From assembly GCF_000023025.1 (NCBI RefSeq), contig NC_012997.1, forward strand, positions 2,229,125 to 2,293,124: 64,000 nucleotides of DNA, given 5' to 3'. The notes under the pieces were generated by a model, which saw only the letters and a program-made list of their open reading frames with translations, made no database searches and had not been told where the DNA came from. The DNA is from Teredinibacter turnerae T7901 (GTDB lineage Bacteria > Pseudomonadota > Gammaproteobacteria > Pseudomonadales > Cellvibrionaceae). Both the position numbers and the translations under genes were made by a program. Shown piece after piece: positions 1 to 10,300 of this stretch. Each line of letters begins with the position of its first letter. Position 1 is the first letter of the stretch.

Positions 1-64
1 ATATTTAGTGGGCAAACTTCATCCCGCGCGCGAAATTTGTGCTTATATCTGGCGGACCTCGGTA

Positions 65-691
65 TCAGGCGTCGTCAAACGGGTCGAACCAATGTTCTTG
101 CTTTAATCCCAAAAGGCGGAATATTGCAGTCGTCATGTCCGTTTTTATTGCGTCGAAGTTGTTTTCAATGCGCGCAAAACTCACCATTCCGTGGAAGTAC
201 TGTGCGAACAGGCGGGCAGTAGATTCGGCACATATATCCTTTTCCAGCAAGTCTGCCTGCTTTAACGCTTGAATCAACGCACGATTATAGGTGATAGACC
301 GTTGCAAAATATCCCGCTGAGTTTGCGCAATCGTGGCAAAATCACAACCGAGTTCGCTGGCTGAAAATGTGTAAGAACAATCCCTTACCGTTCCTGCGTC
401 TATATCGAATTTCCGCGAGAATACGAACCGAAGGTAACGTTTGAGCTGCTCAAGGGGAGGGTTCATGGGCGACATGATCTCATCCACCACTTGCTTAGTG
501 GATTGCCACGAGTACTCACTCGCTTGGCAAAATAGCGCCGCCTTAGACTCGAAATGGTGGTAGAAGCTTCCTTTGGTCACACCGGCTTGCTTACAGATTT
601 CGTTCACCCCCACGGCGTTATAATTGCGTCTCCACAACAAATTTAACGCTGTTTCGAGCAGGCGTTCGCGTGTTTCTATGTTATTGGACAT
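65..691 (-). CDS. TetR/AcrR family transcriptional repressor
   Basis: This 208-residue protein begins with a typical TetR DNA-binding domain of about 60 residues (RERLLETALNLLW, then the helix-turn-helix region VNEICKQAGVTKGSFYHHF and FESKAALF). The C-terminal part is a variable ligand-binding helical domain. It is divergent from the efflux operon that starts at 1036. The 345-base gap holds two inverted repeats of the form ATACC-N4-GGTAT (772-785 and 953-970), which are good candidates for its operators. By analogy with AcrR, TtgR and NalC-type regulators it probably represses the pump until a toxic compound binds. The family assignment is sure; the ligand is unknown. Confidence 0.93.
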   Translation of the reverse strand: MSNNIETRERLLETALNLLWRRNYNAVGVNEICKQAGVTKGSFYHHFESKAALFCQASEYSWQSTKQVVDEIMSPMNPPLEQLKRYLRFVFSRKFDIDAGTVRDCSYTFSASELGCDFATIAQTQRDILQRSITYNRALIQALKQADLLEKDICAESTARLFAQYFHGMVSFARIENNFDAIKTDMTTAIFRLLGLKQEHWFDPFDDA

Positions 692-771
692 GGCACATAT
701 ATTACCCGTTACTTCCTCGTGAGCCTGATTGGCTTGTGGTCACTGTGACCGCTAGCGGCGATTTTAGTTCT

Positions 772-785
772 ATACCAACCGGTAT
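772..785. promoter_or_regulatory. Candidate TetR operator (regulator-proximal)
   Basis: Inverted repeat ATACC-AACC-GGTAT in the tetR/efflux intergenic region. It shares its half-site with the longer palindrome at 953-970, so the same TetR protein probably binds both. Its position about 80 bases upstream of the tetR start suits autorepression. Confidence 0.6.
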
Positions 786-945
786 GTCGGTTTTGTGACA
801 CTTCGATTTTAGACGTACCTTAGCACGGAAACATGACTATTTCAGCTGATTTATTTTACTTGAAGTAAGCGTTACAACCTCTTGTTATCAAAAGATAAAT
901 AGCAGATTGTGTTACCAACTCACCCAAGACGGGTAACATTTCTGC

Positions 946-975
946 TTGACGCACATACCGACCGGTATGTACAGT
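946..975 (+). promoter_or_regulatory. Probable sigma-70 promoter of the efflux operon
   Basis: TTGACG at 946-951 and TACAGT at 970-975, separated by 18 bases, resemble -35 and -10 boxes. The palindromic operator at 953-970 fills the spacer, which is the classical arrangement for repression by blocking RNA polymerase. Confidence 0.6.
953..970. promoter_or_regulatory. Candidate TetR operator (efflux promoter)
   Basis: Perfect 7-base inverted repeat ACATACC-GACC-GGTATGT lying between the putative -35 and -10 boxes of the efflux operon. The core ATACC-N4-GGTAT is the same as at 772-785. Confidence 0.7.
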
Positions 976-1035
976 TTGTTCATCTTGTCGACTGGCCTAT
1001 GCCAGCCCCGCCTGTTCAATCGCCGAGGAATTGTT

Positions 1036-2205
1036 ATGTCACCTAGATACTCGCTCATGGGGCGAGCAGCTATTGCTCACCCTGTATTTCTTACCGTGTT
1101 TTCTCTGCTTACCAGTTTTGCCCCCAAACTTTATGCCCAACAAAGCGCTCCGAAAGTTGAAGTGCTCGAGATGAAGGCCAACGAATTGCGCCAATGGAGT
1201 GATTTCTCCGGTCGTATCACCGCTGTCGAACGTGTTGACGTGCGCCCCCTCGTGAGTGGACGTATTGAGCAGGTGATGTTCAGTGACGGCGAACTGGTCG
1301 AGAAAGGCCAGCTCCTGTTTGTCATCGATCCACGCCCCTTCGAAGCTGCAGTGAAACAGGCTGAAGCCAGTCTGGCAACCGCTAAGGCGAGGGCGCGCCT
1401 TACCGGGCAAGACTTGCAGCGTTCCCAGGAGTTGTTGGGCAACAAACTTATCTCGCAAAGCCGTTACGATGAGTCACTCACTGCCGACGATGTCGCGAAA
1501 GCCGCCATCTTACAGGCTGAGAGCCAGTTATTAAACGCTAAGCTGGATCTGGAATACGCCCACGTGGTAGCGCCCATCGCGGGTCGTGTTGGCCGTGCGG
1601 AGCTAACTGCCGGCAATATTGTTGGAGCAGGTGCCAATGCACCTCTATTAACCACTATTGTTGATCACAAACGGGTTTATGCGGATTTTCGCGTAGACGA
1701 GCAAACTTACCTTCATCTGGCTGCAAGCGGCTCAGAATCAAACACGATGCCAGTCACGCTGAGTTTCGGCGAGGGTGCGGAGGCAGGTAGTGGCGACGGT
1801 ACGCTTAAGGGCAAGCTCTACGCCTTCGACAATCAGCTGGATTCCAACAGCGGGACTATTCGTGCCCGGGCGATCTTTCCGAATGAGAGTGGTCGCTTAG
1901 TGCCAGGCATGTTTGCGAACGTGCGAATTGGCTCTGCCAGCAAGCGGGCCGAATACGTGATTCCTGAGCGCGCCATTGGTACTAACCAGGATCGCAAATT
2001 CGTTTACGTTGTTGATGCGAACAACACCGTGCAATACCGTGAAGTGAAGCTGGGTGACCAGATTCGCGGCCAGCGTGTCGTGAGAGAAGGGCTCAACTCT
2101 GGCGACCGTGTGGTTGTGGGTGGCCTGTCTCGTGTGCGCCCGCAGAGCACAGTAGACCCGGTACCCGTCGATAACGCTGCTGAACTTGCGGCGAACCTTC
2201 AATAA
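1036..2205 (+). CDS. RND efflux periplasmic adaptor (membrane fusion protein)
   Basis: HlyD/AcrA/MexA-type adaptor of 389 residues that links an inner-membrane RND pump to an outer-membrane channel. The N-terminus is a signal peptide ending near FAPKLYAQQ with no lipobox, so it is probably a soluble or SPI-processed adaptor rather than a lipoprotein. The barrel-sandwich motif VDVRPLVSGRIEQV, the alpha-hairpin and beta-barrel regions follow in the normal order. The frame is open back to a TTG at 946, but that TTG is the probable -35 box. ATG 1036 has a GAGGAA ribosome site five bases upstream and gives a clean signal peptide. It is followed after 16 bases by the pump gene. No TolC-type channel gene is nearby. 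Confidence 0.93.
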   Translation: MSPRYSLMGRAAIAHPVFLTVFSLLTSFAPKLYAQQSAPKVEVLEMKANELRQWSDFSGRITAVERVDVRPLVSGRIEQVMFSDGELVEKGQLLFVIDPRPFEAAVKQAEASLATAKARARLTGQDLQRSQELLGNKLISQSRYDESLTADDVAKAAILQAESQLLNAKLDLEYAHVVAPIAGRVGRAELTAGNIVGAGANAPLLTTIVDHKRVYADFRVDEQTYLHLAASGSESNTMPVTLSFGEGAEAGSGDGTLKGKLYAFDNQLDSNSGTIRARAIFPNESGRLVPGMFANVRIGSASKRAEYVIPERAIGTNQDRKFVYVVDANNTVQYREVKLGDQIRGQRVVREGLNSGDRVVVGGLSRVRPQSTVDPVPVDNAAELAANLQ

Positions 2206-2221
2206 TTTAAAGGTCTGATGC

Positions 2222-5200
2222 GTGAATATATCCCGATTTTTCGTGGATCGCCCCATCTTTGCGGGAGTGATTTCACTACTTATTTTCATCTCGGGTTTAC
2301 TGGCAGTGTTTCAACTGCCAATCTCCGAGTACCCGGAAGTTGCGCCGCCCTCTGTGGTGGTAAACGCATCGTTTCCTGGTGCCAACCCGAAAGTTATCGC
2401 TGAAACTGTTGCGCGCCCGCTTGAGGAGCAAATGAGCGGCGTGGAGAACATGATTTATATGTTCTCGCAGGCAACCACTGATGGCCAGATGATGCTGACC
2501 GTCACATTCAAAATTGGTACTGACCCGGACCTTGCCCAGCAAATGGTACAGAACCGGGTTTCCCAGGCGTTACCTCGGTTGCCGGAAGTCACCCGCCAGG
2601 TTGGCGTTACTGTAACCAAGAGTTCACCTAATCTAACGATGGTGGTTCACCTCACGTCGCCAGATCAACGATATGACGACCTGTTTCTGCGCAACTACGC
2701 GGTACTGAGCGTAAAAGATGAGCTGGCGAAGCTCACTGGCGTGGGCATGGTGCGACTCTTTGGCTCCGGTGACTACGCGATGCGTATCTGGCTTAACCCG
2801 GATAAGATTGCCGAGTACAACCTGACGTCAACGGATGTGGTTAATGCCATTCGAGAGCAAAATGTGCAGGTGGCGGCCGGAATTATTGGTGGCGCGCCAG
2901 TGTCATCCGCGATCGAAGTGCAAATGCCCATCAACGCGAAAGGTCGACTGGAGACTCCAGAGGAATTTGGCAGCATTATTATCAAAGCCGGTCAGCATGG
3001 AGAAATCACTCGCTTGCGCGACGTTGCGCGAATAGAGTTGGGGGCTTCCGATTTCGGGCTGAATGCGCTTCTCGACAACAAACCTGCCGTTGCTATTCCC
3101 ATCTTTCAGGCGCCCGGCGCGAATGCCATCCAGATCTCCGATCAGGTGCGTGCGACCATGAAACGGCTGTCGGAAGACTTTCCTGCAGGTATGAGTTACG
3201 AGCTGGTTTACGATCCGACTGTGTTTGTTCGAGGCTCTATCGAGGCGGTTGTTCACACCTTGTTTGAAGCGCTGCTGCTGGTTGTTATTGTGGTCGTCGT
3301 GTTTCTGCAGACCTGGAGAGCATCGATTATTCCACTGTTAGCAGTACCGGTTTCTATCGTAGGTACATTTGCGCTGATGCACGTGTTTGGGTTTTCCATT
3401 AATACCTTGTCCCTGTTCGGGTTGGTGCTGTCTATCGGTATTGTTGTGGACGATGCGATCGTAGTGGTAGAAAACGTCGAGCGCAATATAGAAGAAGGGC
3501 TACACCCGATACAGGCAACCTACAAAGCCATGCAGGAAGTGAGTGGGCCGATTATTGCCATTTCTCTCACCTTGGTGGCGGTGTTCGTGCCTATCGCGTT
3601 TGTCAGTGGCCTTACTGGCCAGTTCTACAAACAGTTTGCTCTCACTATTGCGATTTCCACGGTGATATCGGCGGTAAACTCGCTGACACTAAGCCCGGCA
3701 TTGTCTGCCCTGTTGCTGAAAGATCGCGATGCGCCGAAAGATTTGCTCACTCGCGGCATGGAAAAAGTTTTCGGTCCATTCTTCCGTGGCTTTAACCGGG
3801 TATTTGGCGCGAGCTCGAATGGCTATGGCCGCAGCGTACAGCATTTGCTCGGTCGCAAGACCATTATGATGGCAATCTACGCAGGCTTTTTGGCGATTAC
3901 CTGTTGGGAATTTATCAGCATTCCAAAAGGTTTTGTGCCTCCACAAGATAAGCAATATCTGATCGCCTTTGCTATTTTGCCCGACGGCGCTACGCTCGAG
4001 CGTACCCGCCAGGTTATTGAAGATATGGGTGCGATTGGCTTGGAAGAGGAGGGCGTGGCTAACGCTGTTCAGTTCCCGGGCCTTAGCATTAATGGTTTTG
4101 TTAACAGTTCCAGTGCTGGCATCGTGTTTTTCCCGCTCACGGATTTCGATGAGCGAACGGACAGCAGCCAGTCTGCGGCCGCCATTGCGCAGCGCTTACA
4201 GCAAAAATTCGGCGCTATTGACGAAGCATTTATCGCAATCTTCCCGCCTCCACCTGTGCGTGGACTGGGCACGACTGGCGGCTTCAAGTTGCAAATTGAA
4301 GACCGTGCAGGATTGGGCTACGAAGCCCTGGCCGATGTAGTTGCGCAAGCAAGTCAAAAAGCAATGCAGCGCCCAGAGCTAAGTCGTGTGTACTCAAACT
4401 ACAAGATCAACGTTCCTCAATTATATGCGGATCTCGATCGAACCAAGGCTAAACAGCTTGGCTTGGACTTGCGTGAAATTTTCGAAACCATGCAAATCTA
4501 TTTAGGTTCGTTGTATATCAACGATTTCAACCAGTTCGGCCGCACCTATCGGGTTATTGCGCAAGCTGACGCGCAGTATCGTGAATCCATCGATGATGCG
4601 TTGAATTTAAAAGTGCGTAACAGAGATGGGGATATGGTGCCGCTCGGTTCAGTGGTGCACATATCAGACAGTTATGGCCCGGAGAGTGCGACCCACTATA
4701 ACGGTTACCTGGCAGCTGATTTAAATGGCGATGCTGCCCCCGGTTACTCGAGTGGTCAGGCGCAGGATGCAATCAGTGAAATTCTGGACGAAGTTTTGCC
4801 GCCTGGTATCAGCTATGAATGGACAGATCTCACCTACCAACAAGTGTTGTCGGGTAATACGGCGATCTTTATTTTCCCGCTGTGCCTGATTTTGGTTTTC
4901 CTGGTACTCGCTGCCCAGTATGAAAGTGTCGTGTTACCATTGGCCGTAATTCTGGTGGTACCACTTTCGATTCTGGCGGCCCTTGCCGGTGTGTTTATTA
5001 GTGGTGGCGACAACAACGTGTTTACTCAGGTCAGCTTGTTTGTGCTGGCTGGCTTAGCCTGTAAAAACGCTATTCTGATTGTGGAGTTCGCACGGGAGTT
5101 GGAAATGGAGGGGATGCCGACGCTGAAAGCGGCCATCACAGCCAGCCGTTTACGTCTGCGCCCAATTTTGATGACGTCCTTCGCGTTCATCATGGGTGTG

Positions 5201-5401
5201 GTGCCTATGGTGTTCTCAACCGGTGCCGGTGCAGAAATGCGCGTTGTGATGGGCATAGCGGTGTTTTCCGGTATGCTGGGAGTCACTGCGTTTGGATTAT
5301 TCTTTACGCCCATCTTTTACGTGTTGTTGCGCACGCTGGAGAAAAAGTTTCAGAAGTCGCCAGCAGAAAAGCCAACGACGACACAGGCGGAAGCTATCTG
5401 A
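2222..5401 (+). CDS. RND multidrug efflux transporter (HAE-1, AcrB/MexB-like)
   Basis: Inner-membrane proton/drug antiporter of 1059 residues, the normal length for HAE-1 pumps. It starts with a GTG codon and the family N-terminus NISRFFVDRPIFAGVIS. TM4 carries the proton-relay aspartate pair in GIVVDDAIVVVENVER. The large periplasmic loops and the second TM block (VFLVLAAQYESVVLPLAV, then a region ending GAGAEMRVVMGIAVFSG) match AcrB/MexB. It is transcribed with the adaptor gene, probably under the upstream TetR protein. The gene ends 70 bases before a strong terminator. Substrates cannot be predicted. Confidence 0.96.
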   Translation: MNISRFFVDRPIFAGVISLLIFISGLLAVFQLPISEYPEVAPPSVVVNASFPGANPKVIAETVARPLEEQMSGVENMIYMFSQATTDGQMMLTVTFKIGTDPDLAQQMVQNRVSQALPRLPEVTRQVGVTVTKSSPNLTMVVHLTSPDQRYDDLFLRNYAVLSVKDELAKLTGVGMVRLFGSGDYAMRIWLNPDKIAEYNLTSTDVVNAIREQNVQVAAGIIGGAPVSSAIEVQMPINAKGRLETPEEFGSIIIKAGQHGEITRLRDVARIELGASDFGLNALLDNKPAVAIPIFQAPGANAIQISDQVRATMKRLSEDFPAGMSYELVYDPTVFVRGSIEAVVHTLFEALLLVVIVVVVFLQTWRASIIPLLAVPVSIVGTFALMHVFGFSINTLSLFGLVLSIGIVVDDAIVVVENVERNIEEGLHPIQATYKAMQEVSGPIIAISLTLVAVFVPIAFVSGLTGQFYKQFALTIAISTVISAVNSLTLSPALSALLLKDRDAPKDLLTRGMEKVFGPFFRGFNRVFGASSNGYGRSVQHLLGRKTIMMAIYAGFLAITCWEFISIPKGFVPPQDKQYLIAFAILPDGATLERTRQVIEDMGAIGLEEEGVANAVQFPGLSINGFVNSSSAGIVFFPLTDFDERTDSSQSAAAIAQRLQQKFGAIDEAFIAIFPPPPVRGLGTTGGFKLQIEDRAGLGYEALADVVAQASQKAMQRPELSRVYSNYKINVPQLYADLDRTKAKQLGLDLREIFETMQIYLGSLYINDFNQFGRTYRVIAQADAQYRESIDDALNLKVRNRDGDMVPLGSVVHISDSYGPESATHYNGYLAADLNGDAAPGYSSGQAQDAISEILDEVLPPGISYEWTDLTYQQVLSGNTAIFIFPLCLILVFLVLAAQYESVVLPLAVILVVPLSILAALAGVFISGGDNNVFTQVSLFVLAGLACKNAILIVEFARELEMEGMPTLKAAITASRLRLRPILMTSFAFIMGVVPMVFSTGAGAEMRVVMGIAVFSGMLGVTAFGLFFTPIFYVLLRTLEKKFQKSPAEKPTTTQAEAI

Positions 5402-5471
5402 TGTTTAAGTGCTAGCCGACCTTAGCGGTTAGCAAGGTTTTTAACCAGTTAATACTTTAACTGTGTTGTTC

Positions 5472-5518
5472 AACCGGCCACCTTTCACGCGGGTGTGCCG
5501 GTTTTTTTATCTCGCAAA
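5472..5518 (+). terminator. Rho-independent terminator of the efflux operon
   Basis: A near-perfect GC-rich stem (AACCGGCCACC pairing with GGTGTGCCGGTT) is followed by seven T residues, 70 bases after the pump stop codon. Confidence 0.85.
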
Positions 5519-5752
5519 AATACGCGTTGCTTGCTGTCCTGCGTTGCATATCTGGTGTCTTTTCATTAGTGGCCGCGAAACCTATTAGTAGTCGCTAAAC
5601 TGGCGTCAACTGTCCCTCGAATAATTCCAACGGTCGTTTTTCTTGTAAATATTTCCGTGAATTAAGTCAAAGAAATAAAAAATACCTCATACCGTAACAT
5701 TAGTTCGCTATTGTCCGGGCCAATTGTGTATTCACTATTAGTCGGGCAAATA

Positions 5753-7315
5753 ATGCGTTGGTTTTTTCTAGGGTTATTGGGGTTTATAGATATTTGCAGT
5801 GCAACAGCTTTTGCAGCTCAACTGCGCAACGAAGAAGCTGTAATCCCTCCCCAGTGCTACACCAAAACAGAAGGTCAGCACAACCCTTGTTATATCTGCC
5901 ATCAGAGCCACCCAAAGGGCACGCGCTTAAATACACTGGATGACGGTGTGCTCCAGGCGGCCTATGCCTTTTCCGAGTATGGTGAAACCAACCACTGGAA
6001 AAACTTTTTTAAAGACTTTAGCAAGCACACTGCAACCGTTACAGATTCCGCTGTACTTGATTATGTGCGTCAGGATAACTACGCGGCACTCTATTCAGAG
6101 CTTACGCCAGCCTCGGGGCAAGGCGCGATTGCATTAAAAGATCTGGGTTCGCCTGACAAGGCATTCGATGACTTGGGCTTTGCTAACGATGGGTCCGGTT
6201 GGGTGGCATTTAATTACAAGCCTTTACCGAGTAGCTTCTGGCCGACAAATGGCAGCGCAGATGATGTGATGATCCGCTTGCCGATGTTGTTTCGCCAAAC
6301 CGAAGACGGCAAATCAAGCCGCACGCTCTATTTGCTTAATTTATCCTTGGTCGAGTTGAGTATTAAAGAGCTCCCCCGAATATCCATTCCGCCTACCGAA
6401 GAAGCTGAAATTGGTGTCGACCTGGACGGCGATGGAGCTTTAGGTCGCGCAAATTCCATTGTTTACCGCCAATATTATTTAGGCGCGGCCGCGGGTATCC
6501 CGCTACAACGGCAAATGTATCCGAGTGGTACAGAGTTTTTACATACACTTCGCTACCTGGATGTTCGCGATAAAGAGCAGGTGGTAGCGGCCAAACGTGT
6601 AAAAGAAATTCGCTATACGAAAAAATACAAGGATCTGTCGGAGCCTGCGATGCGTTATATGTACAACGTAGAGCAGCGTGAAAAAGAGCAGGGACGATTA
6701 CCCAATTACGCCTGGGCAAAACCGGTTGAAAAAGCCGGGCTAAATAATGGTATGGGCTGGTATGTGCAGAGCTGGCTGGAAGATAAAGAAGGCCGCTTAC
6801 GCCTGGCAAACTACGAAGAAAATTTTTTCTGCATGGGCTGTCATACCACCGTAGGTACCACCATCGATCAAAGTTTTTCTTTCCCCCGCAAAATCGACGG
6901 CGCTAAAGGCTGGGGGTATATCGATCTTGCCGGTATGCCCGATGTGCCCAACCGGAACGAACTCGAAGGGGAGTACCTCACCTATTTTACCCGTACCGGC
7001 GGCGGCGATGAATTTCGTCAGAACGAAGAAATGCTAACCCGCTGGTTCGATGACGCCACGCAGGTGGATACCGATCTTGTTAAATCGGCCGATGTAAAGA
7101 CACTGATAACGCCTTCGCCTGAGCGCGCATTGGCACTAAATAAAGTGTATTGGCAGATCGTTAAAACGCAATCTTTTTCCCAGGGGCGCGATGCGGTGCT
7201 GGGTAATAAGCGCAATGTGTTCGACCACATAGACCCAGCCACGGCGCCCGTACTACCGGTAGAAAAAACCTACCACTACGACTTGCGCCTGGACTGGTCC
7301 TCTTTCCTTCAATAG
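5753..7315 (+). CDS. Periplasmic diheme c-type cytochrome
   Basis: The protein has two covalent heme-binding motifs, CYICH (residues 46-50) and CMGCH (residues 360-364), far apart in a 520-residue exported protein. The signal peptide runs MRWFFLGLLGFI to a cleavage site near AFA-AQL. An upstream TTG at 5711 is in frame, but ATG 5753 gives the proper signal peptide. The sequence between the hemes contains an EF-hand-like stretch DLDGDGALGRAN around residues 222-233. I do not recognise a named family. A large oxidase or electron-transfer protein that feeds a partner enzyme is possible. The next gene starts 29 bases downstream with GTG, so the two are probably one operon, which links the cytochrome to an extracellular phosphodiester or phosphate-ester hydrolase. 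Confidence 0.75.
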   Translation: MRWFFLGLLGFIDICSATAFAAQLRNEEAVIPPQCYTKTEGQHNPCYICHQSHPKGTRLNTLDDGVLQAAYAFSEYGETNHWKNFFKDFSKHTATVTDSAVLDYVRQDNYAALYSELTPASGQGAIALKDLGSPDKAFDDLGFANDGSGWVAFNYKPLPSSFWPTNGSADDVMIRLPMLFRQTEDGKSSRTLYLLNLSLVELSIKELPRISIPPTEEAEIGVDLDGDGALGRANSIVYRQYYLGAAAGIPLQRQMYPSGTEFLHTLRYLDVRDKEQVVAAKRVKEIRYTKKYKDLSEPAMRYMYNVEQREKEQGRLPNYAWAKPVEKAGLNNGMGWYVQSWLEDKEGRLRLANYEENFFCMGCHTTVGTTIDQSFSFPRKIDGAKGWGYIDLAGMPDVPNRNELEGEYLTYFTRTGGGDEFRQNEEMLTRWFDDATQVDTDLVKSADVKTLITPSPERALALNKVYWQIVKTQSFSQGRDAVLGNKRNVFDHIDPATAPVLPVEKTYHYDLRLDWSSFLQ

Positions 7316-7344
7316 CTTTTTCTAATCATAAACCGGGGGTTTCC

Positions 7345-10300
7345 GTGAAGGTGAATCATTTCAAAGTCGCCGCGCTCTCTGCTGCAATCATGTTATCGGG
7401 TTGTGGCTGGAACGACGATGACGACAACTCTTCTGGCAATTCGAGCAGCAGTTCCAGCTCGTCTTCCAGCAGCGCGTCAACCAGTTCGTCCAGTACGAGT
7501 TCAACTAGCTCTAGTTCGTCCAGTTCGAGCTCCTCGGGCTCCAGCTCGTCCAGCAGTTCTTCAAGTTCCGGTGGTACGGAAGCACCACGCTATATCAAGT
7601 TGTTCGAAGACAATTTCGAATCTGGTAGCCTGAGCAAGTGGACGACTATTAGTCAGGCCAGCGACAAAGACTGGATAACCGAAACTTATGCGGGTGACAA
7701 ATTTGCTGTGGCAAACTGCTACCAGGGCGACGCAGCGTGTGATGATTGGATGATCTCGCCAGAAATTGACCTCACCAATTTCACCTCGGCAAAAATCACC
7801 TTTAATAGCGCATGGAATTACGGTAATAATTCGGCTGACCAGATGAAATTAATGGTCAGTGATGATTATGCGGGCGATCCCGCCACCGCGACCTGGACAG
7901 ATATCACCGAGTCTGCGAGCTGGTCTGGCGGCGCATTTGAATTTGTCGATTCTGGTGATGTCTCTCTAACGGATTTTGTTGGTAAGCCTGTGGTCGTGGC
8001 ATTTCATTACGTCGCCCCGGTTCCAGATGCGGCGAAATGGGAAATTGACGATATTCTTATCGACGGCATGGGTACAGGGGATTTCCCGTTAGACGGTGAA
8101 ATCACGCTACCCGACGAAACCTTTTACGCGAACCGCAGCATCAGTTTTAATGCATCCGCATTTAACGGTGCCGGCGAGCCGTTCACCTACGAGTGGGATT
8201 TTGGCGATAACACCGACGCCGCAACTGGCAGCGCAGTTGCACACACCTTTGCTAACCCCGGTGAGTATCAGGTTACCTTAACTATCACCGATAATGCGCA
8301 AACTGAAATCGATATTTCCAAGTTTGTTACGGTGGAAACTCAGTCCGCTTACAGCATGCCCGCGAAACAAGGCGATTTCCGTGTAGCGACTTTCAACGCG
8401 GGTTTTGATCCTTTTAAGGTCGCGGGTGGTTTGAAAGCGGCTTTCGACAACGGTGACTACGTTAAAGCACAAAAAGTGGCTGAAATTATTCAGCGCACGA
8501 ACGCCGATGTGCTGCTGTTGAATGAAATTGATGGCAACGACAATATGGCCACAATCAACTCGTTCAGCGAAAACTACTTGAAAGTATCGCAAAACGGTGC
8601 GGGTGCCATTACCTATGATTACATTTATACCAACGACTGTAACACCGGTGTGCCCAGCGGTTTCGATCTGAACAACGATGGCTCGGACAATACCGCAGAC
8701 GACGCTTATGGTTTTGGCGAATACCCAGGAAAATACTGTATGGCGGTATTCTCCAAGTACCCGCTGGACGAAACCAATTCACGGACTTTCCAGCTCTTTA
8801 AATGGAAAGACATGCCCGGTGCACTGGAGCCAGAGCTCGACGGTGAAAAATTCTATAGTGCGGCAGAATGGGAAGCCTTCCGTTTATCCTCTAAAACCCA
8901 TATGGATGTACCGGTCACTATCGGCGGTAAAACTATCCATATATTGGGCTCTCATCCAACGCCGCCCACATTTGACGCCGAAGAAGATCGCAACGGAAAA
9001 CGCAACGCAGACGAAATTCGACTGTGGGCTGATTACATCGACCCGGCCAAAGGTGGCTATCTTTACGACGACAACAATAGCGCTGGCGTAACCCTGAACG
9101 ATGGCGATATGTTTATTATTGTTGGCGACGAAAATGCGTCCAGTGTTGAAGGCGATGCATATATTTTCGACGACGACTCCCGCGCAATCGATCAGCTTTT
9201 GGATTCACCCTACGTGAACCCGAATTTGCGTGAAGACAGCGCTAACTTCCAAGTGCCTACCAGTGTGGGTGGTGCAGAAAATTCACCTGCAAATCTCTAC
9301 GGAACCAGCCATACCGCAGGATGGGCGATGCGCGCAGATTATGTGTTGCCATCCGCACAGGGAATGCGTATTAAGCAAAACGGCGTATTCTGGCCGCGTC
9401 ACTCAGACAATTTGCATTATCTGGTAGAAGCGGTTGATGCTACTGATGTCGAAAGCTCTGACCACCGCTTGGTCTGGATGGACCTTGAGTTTTTCGATGG
9501 CAAAGTTGTTGATCCAGAAACCCAACAGCCCGCCGCTGACAAAACAGTAATTTTTGAAGACAGCTTCACTGGAACCGATCTCGCAGGTTGGACCGTCATC
9601 GACAATGGCGAGGCCAGCCTGAATTGGCAACAGAGCAGTTATTCCGGTGTGAATTACGCTGCGGCTAACTGTTATAAAGGTGCCGAAGCCTGTGACGACT
9701 GGATGCTGCGCGAGCTGGATTTGAGTTCGGCCAGTAACGCAGTTCTGTCATTCCGCAATGCCTACAAGTACGGAAAGAACAGTGTCGAGCAAATATCTGT
9801 TCTGGTTGCGACTGACTACAATGGCGATGTTGCATCGGCTAGCTGGGTTGAATTGAGTGATAAGGCCACTTGGTCTTCCGGTGAATTTGCTTGGGCAGAC
9901 TCTGGTGAAATCGATTTGTCCGCCTACGATGGCCAAACTATTACACTGGCGTTTCACTACAGTACCGAAGTAGCTGACGCGGCGTCTTGGGAAATTACCG
10001 ATATTAAAGTGGAGTCTGATCTTGCGCCTTATGCGGAAGATGATTTTAGTCAGGGCATCGTCAATTGGACGGCCGTGTCCACTACGGTAGACGGTCAGGA
10101 CTGGGTCGACGGTTCAGCGAATGGCAGTACATTTGCGAAAGTGTCCTGCTATCAGGGAACAGCAGCCTGTGATGATTGGTTAGTGCGGACAGTTGATCTG
10201 TCGAAAGCGGTTAACCCCGTGCTGAATTTCGACAACGCATCCAACTACGGCGACGATCCTCGCACTCAGATTGCACTGATGGTTTCTGCTAACTATTCCG

